From: Actinomycetota bacterium
GTDB taxonomy: Bacteria; Actinomycetota; Humimicrobiia; Humimicrobiales; Humimicrobiaceae
Assembly: GCA_018399435.1 (NCBI GenBank)
Contig: JAGYOJ010000007.1
Coordinates: forward strand, 1 to 19,389
DNA length: 19,389 nt
Reading direction: 5' to 3'
The notes under the pieces are model-generated. The model was not told the DNA's origin and ran no database searches. It was given only the letters and a program-made list of their open reading frames with translations. The position numbers and the translations under genes are program-made. Shown here in pieces: positions 1-8,064 of this stretch; position 1 is the stretch's first letter, and each line of letters starts with the position of its first letter.

Positions 1-82
1 TATTTTCATTATGTTCATAAAAGCTAATTAGTTTATTTTTTATATTAAAATAAGTAATATGTTTAGGGTAATTGACAAATTT

Positions 83-87
83 AGGAG
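83..87 (+). promoter_or_regulatory. Ribosome binding site for the TTG start at 97
   Basis: AGGAG lies 9 nt upstream of the TTG at 97. It supports this non-ATG start, because the N-terminal Rossmann glycine motif begins only six residues later and leaves no room for a downstream start. Confidence 0.7.
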
Positions 88-96
88 AAAAAACCT

Positions 97-1044
97 TTGA
101 GGATAATAATTACAGGAATTGCAGGCTTTGTTGGAGGCCATCTTTTAAAAAGTTTGCTTAAAAAAAATCACCAAATCTTAGGAATAGATTTAAATATAGA
201 AAATGCATATGAGGGCATTACCACAGAAAGTATTGACCTGAGGGACAGAAAAAAGCTAGAGGGCATCATTAAAGAATATAGCCCAGATAGAATTTACCAT
301 CTTGCAGCCCAGAGTTCGGTAAGCTATTCCTGGGAGAACCCAATAGAAACTTTTCAGGTAAATGTATTTGGGGGAATAAACCTTTTAGAGGCAGTAAAAA
401 AATTTGCAAAGAAATCAAAACTGCTTGTAGTTTGTACAGCAGAAGAATACGGGGAGCCGGAAAGCGGGCAGGCCATTACAGAAGATTTTAATATTTTGCC
501 TTCAAACCCTTATGCTATAAGCAAGTCTGCATTAGATTTTTTTTCCACAACTTACAGCAAAGCCTATAGCTTGCCCGTTTTTGTAACCAGGTCTTTTAAC
601 CATATAGGGCCCGGACAGTCCGAGCGTTTTGTATGCTCTGATTTTGCCAAGCAAATTGCAAGAATTGAAAATAATCTGCAGAAGCCTTTAATAGAGGTGG
701 GCAATTTAGATGCATGCAGGGATTTTTTGGATGTTAGGGATGTAGTAAAGGCATATAACTGCATAATGGATAATGGCCATGTAGGCCACCCCTATAATGT
801 ATGCAGCGGAAAGAAGGTAAAAATTTCTACAATCCTTAAAAGCTTGATAAATTTAAGCAGTGAAAAAAATATTAATATTAAGGTGGATGAAAATAAATTC
901 AGGCCCATAGATGTAAATATCATATATGGAAATAATTCCAGGCTGAAAGAACATACTGGATGGGAGCCAAAATACAATTTAATGCAGTCTTTAGAAGATA
1001 CATTAAATTATTGGAGAAATAAGATAAAAAAGGAGGTTATATAA
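97..1044 (+). CDS. rmd: GDP-4-keto-6-deoxy-D-mannose reductase-like SDR epimerase/reductase (probable GDP-D-rhamnose synthase)
   Basis: This is a cytosolic extended short-chain dehydrogenase of 315 aa, the normal family size. The NAD(P)-binding glycine motif (TGIAGFVGG) is at residues 6-14. The catalytic threonine is Thr114 (CTAEEYG) and the YxxxK pair is Tyr139/Lys143. The RSFNHIGPGQ block at 165-174 is typical of Rmd and Gmd proteins. Rmd enzymes reduce the 4-keto group of GDP-4-keto-6-deoxymannose to give GDP-D-rhamnose. The Gmd that makes this substrate is two genes downstream, and the mannose-activation enzymes follow, so context and sequence agree. The start is TTG behind an AGGAG; the stop is 1 nt before the next gene, so this is probably the first visible gene of an operon. 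A GDP-6-deoxytalose-forming reductase cannot be excluded from sequence alone. A GDP-L-fucose synthase is less likely, because the N-terminal motif and the RSFNHIGPGQ block fit Rmd better. Confidence 0.8.
   Translation: MRIIITGIAGFVGGHLLKSLLKKNHQILGIDLNIENAYEGITTESIDLRDRKKLEGIIKEYSPDRIYHLAAQSSVSYSWENPIETFQVNVFGGINLLEAVKKFAKKSKLLVVCTAEEYGEPESGQAITEDFNILPSNPYAISKSALDFFSTTYSKAYSLPVFVTRSFNHIGPGQSERFVCSDFAKQIARIENNLQKPLIEVGNLDACRDFLDVRDVVKAYNCIMDNGHVGHPYNVCSGKKVKISTILKSLINLSSEKNINIKVDENKFRPIDVNIIYGNNSRLKEHTGWEPKYNLMQSLEDTLNYWRNKIKKEVI
1031..1037 (+). promoter_or_regulatory. Strong Shine-Dalgarno for the TTG start at 1046
   Basis: AGGAGGT inside the 3' end of the upstream reductase gene lies 8 nt before TTG at 1046. 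It fixes the start and implies coupled translation of the two genes. Confidence 0.75.
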
Positions 1045-1045
1045 A

Positions 1046-2167
1046 TTGGAAGCAGTAATACTTGTAGGAGGAAAGGGCACCAGGCTAAGGCCAATCACAT
1101 ACCTAAACCCAAAACCAATGCTGCCACTTGTAAACAGACCTTTCATGCATAATTTCATAAACTGGGTAAAATCCCATGGATTAAATGATATTATTTTTTC
1201 AACAGGATACCTTCCAGCAGTGTTCAGGGAATATTTTGGAGACGGCTCTAAATTTGGCACAAATATAAAGTATGTAGTTGAAGATAAGCCGCTGGGAACA
1301 TGCGGGGCTGTAAAAAATGTAGAAAAGCATTTAGGAAGGCGCCCTTTTATGGTTTTTAATGGGGACATCCTGACCTCGCTTAATTTAACTGAGATGATGG
1401 ATTACCATAAACAAAAAGGGGCAGATATAACTATTTCGCTTACCCCGGTAGATGACCCCAGCGCATATGGGCTTGTTCCTACAGATAAGGATGGAAAGGT
1501 AATAGAATTTTTAGAAAAACCCAGCGAAGAAGAAATAACTACCAACCTTATAAATGCGGGAACATATATAATTGAGCCCCATATCATGGATCTGGTCCCA
1601 AAAGGCGAAAATTATTCATTTGAAAGGGGATTGTTCCCTAAAGCATTAAATGAAGGGTTTAAAATATATGGCTACAGGTCCGAATCATATTGGCTAGATG
1701 TTGGAACCCCGGCCAAGTACCTTAAAGCTCACCATGACATACTGGACAGGAAAGTAGATTTTTCTTTTCCCTATAGCCAGAAAGGCCAAAATATTTACAT
1801 AGGGGACAAGGTAAGGTATTCGGATTGTAATTTTGTATCAGGGCCGGTTGTAGTAGGCAATGGCACTATTTTAGAAAAAAGCGCAAAAATCATGCCCCTC
1901 TCAGTCCTAGGGGACCACTGCTATATATCCAGCGGAGCAGAAATAGAAGGCAGCATTCTTTTTGATAAGTGCAAAGTTGGCAAAGGTTCTGTAATAAAGA
2001 ATTCAATACTTTCCAGAAATGTAAAAATAGGTGAAAATGTTAAAGTAGATGGAGTTTCTGTAATAGGGGATAATAGCAATATCGGCAATAATAATGTATT
2101 AAAAAACGGCATAAGAATTTGCATAAATTCAAAAATAACATCAGGGCAAATTACTTTTTTAAATTAA
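1046..2167 (+). CDS. Sugar-1-phosphate nucleotidyltransferase, probable mannose-1-phosphate guanylyltransferase (copy 1)
   Basis: This cytosolic enzyme of 373 aa probably makes GDP-mannose from mannose-1-phosphate and GTP. The nucleotide-binding signature GGKGTRLRP is at residues 8-16, with the conserved NPKPMLP segment at 21-27. The metal-binding Asp107 sits in FNGD, and an EKPS motif follows near residue 156. From about residue 245 the C-terminus shows hexapeptide-like repeats (VGNG, IGDN, IGENVKV) that predict a left-handed beta-helix. This two-domain layout is that of the GDP-mannose pyrophosphorylase-like group of the nucleotidyltransferase family. Sequence alone does not settle the sugar or nucleotide, since glucose-1-P enzymes share the fold. 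Position between rmd and gmd, 1 nt after rmd, is the main argument for GDP-mannose. A second, diverged copy lies at 8061-9206. Confidence 0.8.
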   Translation: MEAVILVGGKGTRLRPITYLNPKPMLPLVNRPFMHNFINWVKSHGLNDIIFSTGYLPAVFREYFGDGSKFGTNIKYVVEDKPLGTCGAVKNVEKHLGRRPFMVFNGDILTSLNLTEMMDYHKQKGADITISLTPVDDPSAYGLVPTDKDGKVIEFLEKPSEEEITTNLINAGTYIIEPHIMDLVPKGENYSFERGLFPKALNEGFKIYGYRSESYWLDVGTPAKYLKAHHDILDRKVDFSFPYSQKGQNIYIGDKVRYSDCNFVSGPVVVGNGTILEKSAKIMPLSVLGDHCYISSGAEIEGSILFDKCKVGKGSVIKNSILSRNVKIGENVKVDGVSVIGDNSNIGNNNVLKNGIRICINSKITSGQITFLN

Positions 2168-2177
2168 AAAAATAATA

Positions 2178-2184
2178 AGAGGTG
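2178..2184 (+). promoter_or_regulatory. Shine-Dalgarno for the TTG start at 2193
   Basis: AGAGGTG lies 8 nt upstream of TTG at 2193, in the 25-nt gap after the guanylyltransferase gene. It supports the third TTG start in a row. Confidence 0.65.
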
Positions 2185-2192
2185 AAAAAAAA

Positions 2193-3155
2193 TTGAAAGC
2201 TTTAATTACTGGAGTAACAGGGCAGGATGGGTCTTATCTGGCAGAATTTCTATTAGAAAAAGGATATGAAGTTTTTGGAATGATAAGGCGGTCTTCAGTA
2301 GAAAACCTTTACAGGATTGAACATATAAAAGACAAAATTAAATTTATCCAGGCTGACCTTTTAGACCAGCTGTCAATTATAAATGCAGTAAAGGAATCCC
2401 AGCCTGATGAACTATATAATCTGGCAGCAATGTCATTTGTGCCTACTTCCTGGAAACAGCCGGTACTAACTGGCGAATTTACTGGATTAGGCGTAACCAG
2501 GATGCTTGAAGCTGTTAGGCACCAATGCAAGGACATTAAATTTTATCAGGCCTCAAGTTCGGAAATGTTTGGCAAGGTAAGGCAGGTTCCACAAAACGAG
2601 AGTACCCCTTTCTACCCCAGGAGCCCATATGGGGTAGCCAAGGCTTATGGCCATTACCTTACTGTTAACTACCGGGAAAGCTATGACATGTTTGCATGCT
2701 GCGGGATACTTTTTAACCATGAATCTCCCAGGAGGGGAATGGAATTTGTTACCAAAAAAGTTACGGATGGCGCAGCAAGAATAAAACTAGGCTTATCAGA
2801 TGCGCTTTATCTAGGCAACCTTGATTCAAAAAGGGACTGGGGATATGCCAAAGATTATGTTAAGGCAATGTGGTTGATGCTCCAGGAAGGCGAGGCTGAT
2901 GATTATGTAGTTTCAACTGATAAGACCCATACTGTAAGGGAATGGGTGGAAGCAGCTTTTTCATGCCTGGACCTGGATTGGAAAAAATATGTAAAGATTG
3001 ATAAAAGGTTTTTGCGGCCTGCAGAGGTAGACCTGCTGGTTGGCGATTCATCCAAGGCAAGAAAGAAGCTGGGATGGAAGCCTGAGGTTGATTTTAAAAA
3101 GCTGGTAAAGATTATGGTTGAATATGATTACAATAGATTAAAGAAATTAGTATAG
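2193..3155 (+). CDS. gmd: GDP-mannose 4,6-dehydratase
   Basis: Converts GDP-D-mannose to GDP-4-keto-6-deoxy-D-mannose, the branch point to GDP-D-rhamnose, GDP-L-fucose and related sugars. The 320-aa protein opens with the Gmd signature TGVTGQDGSYLAE (residues 6-18), followed by IRRSS (31-35), which in the family contacts NADP. The catalytic region SSSEMFG (121-127) supplies Ser122 and Glu124. Tyr146/Lys150 form the YxxxK pair in PRSPYGVAK, and FNHESPRRG is a family hallmark. The protein is shorter than E. coli Gmd (373 aa); I see no missing core motif. The TTG start is behind AGAGGTG, and the next gene begins 11 nt after the stop. With rmd and the mannose-activation genes around it, the likely end product is GDP-D-rhamnose. 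Confidence 0.92.
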   Translation: MKALITGVTGQDGSYLAEFLLEKGYEVFGMIRRSSVENLYRIEHIKDKIKFIQADLLDQLSIINAVKESQPDELYNLAAMSFVPTSWKQPVLTGEFTGLGVTRMLEAVRHQCKDIKFYQASSSEMFGKVRQVPQNESTPFYPRSPYGVAKAYGHYLTVNYRESYDMFACCGILFNHESPRRGMEFVTKKVTDGAARIKLGLSDALYLGNLDSKRDWGYAKDYVKAMWLMLQEGEADDYVVSTDKTHTVREWVEAAFSCLDLDWKKYVKIDKRFLRPAEVDLLVGDSSKARKKLGWKPEVDFKKLVKIMVEYDYNRLKKLV

Positions 3156-3166
3156 TTAGGTTTAAA

Positions 3167-4615
3167 ATGAATGATGTAACAATAAAATTCGGGACTGATG
3201 GCTGGAGAGGCATAATTGCTGATAACTTTACATTTGAAAATGTAAAAGTTGTTACCCAGGGGGTTTGTGAATACCTAGAGCATAAAGCAAACCTTAATTG
3301 CAAGAAGGCAAAAGTTGTAATTGGTTATGATACAAGGTTTTTATCAGGCAGGTTTGCCCGCATAGCAGGCAGCGTATTTGCGGCAAATGGCGTAGAGGCA
3401 GTAATATCAGATAGCTTTATTCCTACTCCTGTTCTGTCTAGCGCAGTAGTAAAAAGCAGTGCCGATCTTGGGATAATGATTACTGCAAGCCATAATCCCC
3501 CAGAATATAATGGGTATAAAATAAAGGGGGCCTACGGGGGCTCTGCCACAATAGACATAGTGGGAAAAATAGAAAAAAGGGTTAACCGGGGAATAAAAGA
3601 CGGCCTTTTTTACCGCTGCCTTACAGAAAAAGAGGCTAAATCTTCTAATTATTTAAGCTATAAGGATTTTAAAGAAGATTACATAAAACAGATTGAAAAT
3701 ATTATAGATATGGACTCTATTAAAAATTTTGATATTGGGGTTTTAATTGACCCTATGTATGGGGCAGGCCAAAAAATTTATAAAAATATTCTAGACAGCT
3801 TAAACATGAGAAAAGTAGTAGAGATACATTCAAATTACAATCCTTCCTTCGCCGGGCTTAACCCCGAGCCTATTGGGGATAATATTAATGAAGCCTCAGA
3901 GGCTTTGCTGCAAAAAAAATTAGACCTTGGCATTTGCCTGGATGGAGATGCAGATAGGATAGGAGCTATTGGGGAAGAAGGAAATTTTATAAGCTCCCAC
4001 CATATCTTTGCAGTGGTTTTAAACCATTTAATAAATGAAAAAAACCTATCCGGCCGCATTATAAAGACAGTTACCACTTCTTCTATTATTGACCGTATCG
4101 CAAAAAGTTCTGGCCTTGAGATTAAGACTACTCCCGTGGGGTTTAAATATATAGGAACCGAAATCCTTGACGGGGGAGTCCTCATGGGGGGAGAAGAAAG
4201 CGGAGGCCTCTGGCTTCATGGAAATATTCCTGAAAGGGATGGAATGATAATGGGATTGAAGCTACTGGAGATTATGGCCAAAAATAAGAAGGCCATTAAC
4301 AAGATACTGGATGAGGTATATGATAAATTTGGCTATTTTGCTTACCAAAGGTTGGATTATGAAATAACAGATAAACAGAAAGAAAAGCTTAAAGCCCTGC
4401 TTGAGAAAAAAGTTCCTGAAGATATTGCAGCTGAAGGAATTAAGAAAGTGGTAACCATAGACGGATTTAAATATTTTTTAGAAGACGGAAGCTGGATTAT
4501 GATAAGGCCTTCGGGAACAGAAGCAGTGGTCAGGGTATACGCGGAAAGCGATAGCGGAAAAAAATTATCCTATTTGCACAGCCTGGGCAAAAAAGTAATA
4601 GATGGATTAATTTAG
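3167..4615 (+). CDS. Phosphomannomutase/phosphoglucomutase (alpha-D-phosphohexomutase family)
   Basis: Interconverts hexose-6-phosphate and hexose-1-phosphate; here probably mannose-6-P to mannose-1-P for the guanylyltransferase encoded upstream. The 482-aa protein has the four family landmarks in order. The FGTDGWRG start is at residues 8-15. The phosphoserine loop TASHNPPEYNG is at 106-116, with Ser108 as the phosphorylated residue. The Mg-binding DGDADR is at 259-264, with Asp259/261/263. The sugar-binding GEESGG is at 342-347, and the phosphate-binding RPSGTE is at 447-452. All key residues are present, so the enzyme should be active. A weak TTAGG precedes the ATG. Glucose-1-P and glucosamine-1-P mutases share this architecture, so substrate assignment rests on the neighbours. 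Confidence 0.85.
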   Translation: MNDVTIKFGTDGWRGIIADNFTFENVKVVTQGVCEYLEHKANLNCKKAKVVIGYDTRFLSGRFARIAGSVFAANGVEAVISDSFIPTPVLSSAVVKSSADLGIMITASHNPPEYNGYKIKGAYGGSATIDIVGKIEKRVNRGIKDGLFYRCLTEKEAKSSNYLSYKDFKEDYIKQIENIIDMDSIKNFDIGVLIDPMYGAGQKIYKNILDSLNMRKVVEIHSNYNPSFAGLNPEPIGDNINEASEALLQKKLDLGICLDGDADRIGAIGEEGNFISSHHIFAVVLNHLINEKNLSGRIIKTVTTSSIIDRIAKSSGLEIKTTPVGFKYIGTEILDGGVLMGGEESGGLWLHGNIPERDGMIMGLKLLEIMAKNKKAINKILDEVYDKFGYFAYQRLDYEITDKQKEKLKALLEKKVPEDIAAEGIKKVVTIDGFKYFLEDGSWIMIRPSGTEAVVRVYAESDSGKKLSYLHSLGKKVIDGLI

Positions 4616-4656
4616 CAATAATTTGTAGTATTAGTAAAGCAAGTTAGGAGACAATC

Positions 4657-5727
4657 ATGAAAGAGCTAGATAATTTAAATAAGATAAAAAAAATTGACAA
4701 TGACGGCATGCTGGAAGTTGAAGAAAATTTCTATAAGCAGCTTGTCGAGGCTAAAAAAAATTTTGATTCTGTTGATTTGGTTAAAGTGTCTGGCAAAAAC
4801 TATAAAGGCATAGTTTTTCTAGGCATGGGCGGATCAGGATTTGTGGGAGATATTGTTAAATCGTTGATAAAAGACAGCTCAACTATCCCCATAGAAGTTG
4901 TTAAGGGCTACAGCCTTCCAGGCTATATTGACAAGGATTGGCTGGTAATTCCAGTAAGCTACTCAGGGAATACCGAAGAGACAATCTCCTGCATAAACCA
5001 GGCAATAAAAAGAGGGGCTACCATCCTTTATATCACCTCGGGGGGCAAGTTAGAACAAATGGCAATTGATTCTGATGCCTGCATTATAAAAGTTAAGGGA
5101 GGCTATCAGCCAAGGGGCGCAATAGGCTTTTTGTTTTTGCCGGCGCTTCTTGCATTAAAGGACATAGGGATTGCAGAAATATCTGATAAAGAAATAAATG
5201 GAGCATTAAGCCACATAAAAGAGCTTGCAGAAAAATTCCACAGGAATGTTGAAACTGGCAAAAACTTTGCAAAACAGCTTGCTTGTTTAATAGGGGGAAA
5301 TCTTCCTGTGGTTTACGGGACTAGCGGATACCTTTCTGCAGTAGCATACAGGTGGAAATGTGAATTTAATGAAAATTCTAAAACCCCTTGTTTCTGGGCA
5401 GAGTTTCCAGAACTTAATCATAATGAAACTGTAGGCTGGCAGAGATTAATATCAACTACCAAGGAATTTATCCTTATAGTATTAAGGGATGAAGATGAAA
5501 ACATGAGGATAAAAACAAGAATTAACACTACAATTAAACTTGTAAAAGACAACTTTTCAGAAATTGTAGAAATTCCTGTTGAAGGCAGCTCAAAGCTTTC
5601 AAAAGCATTGTCTGCAATGTATATAGGAGATATAGCCAGTGTTTATCTGGCTCTCCTGCATGGGGTTAACCCAACTCCTGTTAAAAAAATAGAAAAATTA
5701 AAAGCAGAACTAGCAAAGTTAGATTGA
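4657..5727 (+). CDS. Bifunctional phosphoglucose/phosphomannose isomerase (SIS-domain type)
   Basis: Cytosolic aldose-ketose isomerase of 356 aa that would feed fructose-6-phosphate (or glucose-6-P) to mannose-6-P. The first SIS domain shows FLGMGGSGFVGD (54-65) and the phosphate-binding VSYSGNTEET (100-109). GGYQPRGAIG (148-157) is a family motif. Glu239 in FNENSK and His255 in ELNHNE keep the 16-residue spacing of the catalytic Glu203/His219 of the Pyrobaculum enzyme, as I recall it. A conserved Lys is expected in the C-terminal PVKKIEKLK (341-349). This family is unlike classical Pgi and ManA and is common in archaea and some deep-branching bacteria. The ATG follows TTAGGAGA by a few bases. 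The gene sits 41 nt after the mutase gene and completes a route from fructose-6-P to GDP-mannose. Confidence 0.85.
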   Translation: MKELDNLNKIKKIDNDGMLEVEENFYKQLVEAKKNFDSVDLVKVSGKNYKGIVFLGMGGSGFVGDIVKSLIKDSSTIPIEVVKGYSLPGYIDKDWLVIPVSYSGNTEETISCINQAIKRGATILYITSGGKLEQMAIDSDACIIKVKGGYQPRGAIGFLFLPALLALKDIGIAEISDKEINGALSHIKELAEKFHRNVETGKNFAKQLACLIGGNLPVVYGTSGYLSAVAYRWKCEFNENSKTPCFWAEFPELNHNETVGWQRLISTTKEFILIVLRDEDENMRIKTRINTTIKLVKDNFSEIVEIPVEGSSKLSKALSAMYIGDIASVYLALLHGVNPTPVKKIEKLKAELAKLD

Positions 5728-5743
5728 CTTAGGAAGGAAAAAA

Positions 5744-7000
5744 ATGGATTTTGATGTAAAAGACTTAAAATTAGCAAAAGAGGGGAAAAACAGGATTCAG
5801 TGGGCTGGCAGGGACATGCCCGTGCTTAAGGGAATAAGGGAAGAATTTTCTAAGTCCAGGGCACTTAAAGGCCTTACCCTGGGGGCTTGCCTGCATGTAA
5901 CAAGCGAAACAGCAAACTTAATGATAACTTTAAAAGAAGGCGGAGCAAATGTATCGCTTTGTGCTTCAAACCCATTAAGCACGCAGGATGATGTAGCTGC
6001 TTCACTGGTAGATGATTACGGGATACCTGTTTTTGCAATTAAGGGTGAAGACAATGATACATATTACAAACACATATATAACGTATTGGATACAAAACCC
6101 CAGATATCAATGGATGACGGGGCAGATGTAGTATCTTCAATACACAGCAAAAGAAAAGAGCTTATGGAAAATATGCTGGGGGGAACAGAAGAAACCACAA
6201 CCGGTGTTATAAGGCTTAAAAGCATGGAAGCCAAAAAAGTTTTAGGCTATCCCATTATTGCTGTAAATGATGCCCAGACCAAGCATCTTTTTGACAATAG
6301 GTATGGAACCGGACAGAGCACAATAGACGGGATACTCAGGGCTACCAATATTTTGCTTGCAGGTAAAAGGTTTGTAGTTATTGGATATGGATGGTGCGGC
6401 AAAGGCGTGGCCATGAGGGCTAAAGGAATGGGCGCATCAGTTATAGTTTTAGAGATAGACCCTTTAAGGGCTTTAGAAGCAAAAATGGACGGCTTTGAAG
6501 TCATGAAAAACACAGAAGCTGCCAAAATTGGCGATGTTTTCCTCTCAGTTACCGGAGACAAGCATGTCATAGGGGAGCCTATACTAAAAAATTGCAAGGA
6601 TAAAACAATTGTAGCTAATTCAGGGCATTTTGATATTGAAATTGACCTTGATTACCTGAAGGAAAACAGCGCATCTATTAGGACAGTAAGGCCAATGGTA
6701 GAGGAATACAAGATGAAGGATGGAAGAAGGATATATGTGCTGGCAGAGGGAAGGCTGGTAAATTTAAGCTCAGCTGAAGGCCATCCTGCAAGCGTTATGG
6801 ACATGAGTTTTGCAAACCAGTCCCTAAGCACGGAATATATTTATAAAAACAGCAAAGATTTAGAGAAAAAAGTCTATAAAGTGCCTGAAGAAATTGATAA
6901 AAGGATTGCAAAAATCAAATTGGAGACTATGGGTGTAAACATAGATAAGCTAACCCCTGAACAGGAGGAGTATTTAAATTCATGGGAGATAGGAACTTAG
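5744..7000 (+). CDS. ahcY: S-adenosylhomocysteine hydrolase (adenosylhomocysteinase), short-tail type
   Basis: Reversibly splits S-adenosylhomocysteine, the by-product of methylation, to adenosine and homocysteine, using tightly bound NAD. In the 418-aa protein, the substrate segment ACLHVTSET (48-56) contains His51. Asp125 lies in DDGAD, and Glu150 in EETTTG. The NDAQTKHLFDN block (175-185) carries Lys180 and Asp184. The NAD-binding GYGWCGKG is at 214-221, and HPASVMDMSF lies near the C-terminus. The protein ends in ...YLNSWEIGT and lacks the KPDHYRY-type tail of typical bacterial and eukaryotic enzymes, matching the shorter archaeal/Thermotoga-like group. In some methanogens that group hydrolyses S-inosylhomocysteine instead, so nucleoside specificity is open. 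A good SD (AGGAAGGA) precedes the ATG. The gene overlaps mtnA by 19 nt. Confidence 0.93.
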   Translation: MDFDVKDLKLAKEGKNRIQWAGRDMPVLKGIREEFSKSRALKGLTLGACLHVTSETANLMITLKEGGANVSLCASNPLSTQDDVAASLVDDYGIPVFAIKGEDNDTYYKHIYNVLDTKPQISMDDGADVVSSIHSKRKELMENMLGGTEETTTGVIRLKSMEAKKVLGYPIIAVNDAQTKHLFDNRYGTGQSTIDGILRATNILLAGKRFVVIGYGWCGKGVAMRAKGMGASVIVLEIDPLRALEAKMDGFEVMKNTEAAKIGDVFLSVTGDKHVIGEPILKNCKDKTIVANSGHFDIEIDLDYLKENSASIRTVRPMVEEYKMKDGRRIYVLAEGRLVNLSSAEGHPASVMDMSFANQSLSTEYIYKNSKDLEKKVYKVPEEIDKRIAKIKLETMGVNIDKLTPEQEEYLNSWEIGT

Positions 7001-8064
7001 AAGATAGCGTTACAACCCTTGCCTGGGGCGGAGACAATTTAAAACTTATAGACCAGAGAAAACTGCCTTTTGAAGAAGTTTTTGTTGAGTGCAGGACTGC
7101 TTTAGAGGCTGCAAGTGCAATCAAGGATATGGTAGTAAGGGGGGCTCCTGCCATAGGGGTAACTGCTGCCTATGGGGTTGCCCTGGCAGCAATTGAATAT
7201 AGGGGGTCTGACAAGAAAGGGCTGCTTGAGCATCTTGCAAACAGCATAAAGCTTCTTTCAGGCACAAGGCCTACAGCAGTTAACCTTTTTTGGGCGCTAA
7301 AAAAGATGGATAAGCTAATAAAGGATTCAAAAGACCTCAAGCCAGGACAAATAAGGGACAAGATTATATCAGAAGCAAAAAAAATTGAAATAGAAGATAT
7401 CAAGATAAATAAAATGATTGGCCAAAATGGGCTAAAAGTTTTTTTAAAGCTAAAAAAAGAAAAGTTTTCAATTCTTACCCACTGTAATGCTGGGGCATTG
7501 GCAACCGCAGGATACGGGACTGCGCTTGGAGTGATAAGAAAATTAAATGAAGAGAACCTGGTTAAAAAGGTTTTAGTAGATGAAACCAGGCCCTATCTTC
7601 AGGGGGCAAGGCTTACTTCCTGGGAATTACAGAAAGAAAAAATAAATTTCTTTGTAATAACTGATAATATGCCCGCATATTTTATGTCTAAAGGTGAAGT
7701 AGATGCAGTAGTCGTGGGGGCTGACAGGATAGCAGCAAATGGGGATACCGCTAATAAGATTGGGACTTTAGGCCTTTCAATTTTAGCCAAAAAATTTGGG
7801 ATACCCTTTTTTGTTGCTGCGCCCGTGTCAACTATTGACTTTGACACAAAAACCGGGGAGTCAATTGAAATTGAAATAAGAAGCGAGGACGAAATAAGGA
7901 AAGTGATGGGCAGGCAAATAGTGCCTGACTACATGGATGTTATAAACCCGGCATTTGATGTAAGCAAAGCTAGCAACATAACGGCAATAATTACAGAAAA
8001 AGGACCATTATACCCACCTTATATTAAAAGCATTAGAAAAGTAAAAGATGGAGGTAGGAGATGA
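6982..8064 (+). CDS. mtnA: S-methyl-5-thioribose-1-phosphate isomerase
   Basis: Isomerises methylthioribose-1-phosphate to methylthioribulose-1-phosphate in the methionine salvage pathway, which recycles methylthioadenosine. The 360-aa protein contains VRGAPAIG (52-59), TRPTAVNLFWAL (95-106), the catalytic Cys168 in THCNAGALAT, DETRPYLQGARLT (200-212) and catalytic Asp248 in GADRIAANGD. These separate MtnA from the related eIF2B regulatory subunits and ribose-1,5-bisphosphate isomerases. The ATG at 6982 lies inside the end of ahcY, 11 nt after AGGAGGAG at 6963-6970, so translation is probably coupled. None of the later salvage enzymes (mtnB-D) or MTA phosphorylase is in the window. The enzyme may therefore work with genes elsewhere, or in an alternative MTA shunt. 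Confidence 0.92.
   Translation: MGDRNLEDSVTTLAWGGDNLKLIDQRKLPFEEVFVECRTALEAASAIKDMVVRGAPAIGVTAAYGVALAAIEYRGSDKKGLLEHLANSIKLLSGTRPTAVNLFWALKKMDKLIKDSKDLKPGQIRDKIISEAKKIEIEDIKINKMIGQNGLKVFLKLKKEKFSILTHCNAGALATAGYGTALGVIRKLNEENLVKKVLVDETRPYLQGARLTSWELQKEKINFFVITDNMPAYFMSKGEVDAVVVGADRIAANGDTANKIGTLGLSILAKKFGIPFFVAAPVSTIDFDTKTGESIEIEIRSEDEIRKVMGRQIVPDYMDVINPAFDVSKASNITAIITEKGPLYPPYIKSIRKVKDGGRR

Noticed and set aside
72..77. Perfect TTGACA upstream of the first gene as a -35 box
   Set aside because: A matching -10 would fall at the start codon at 97, where there is no TATAAT-like sequence.
97..1044. GDP-L-fucose synthase for the first gene
   Set aside because: The N-terminal GIAGFVGG and the RSFNHIGPGQ block fit Rmd-type reductases better than Fcl/WcaG proteins.
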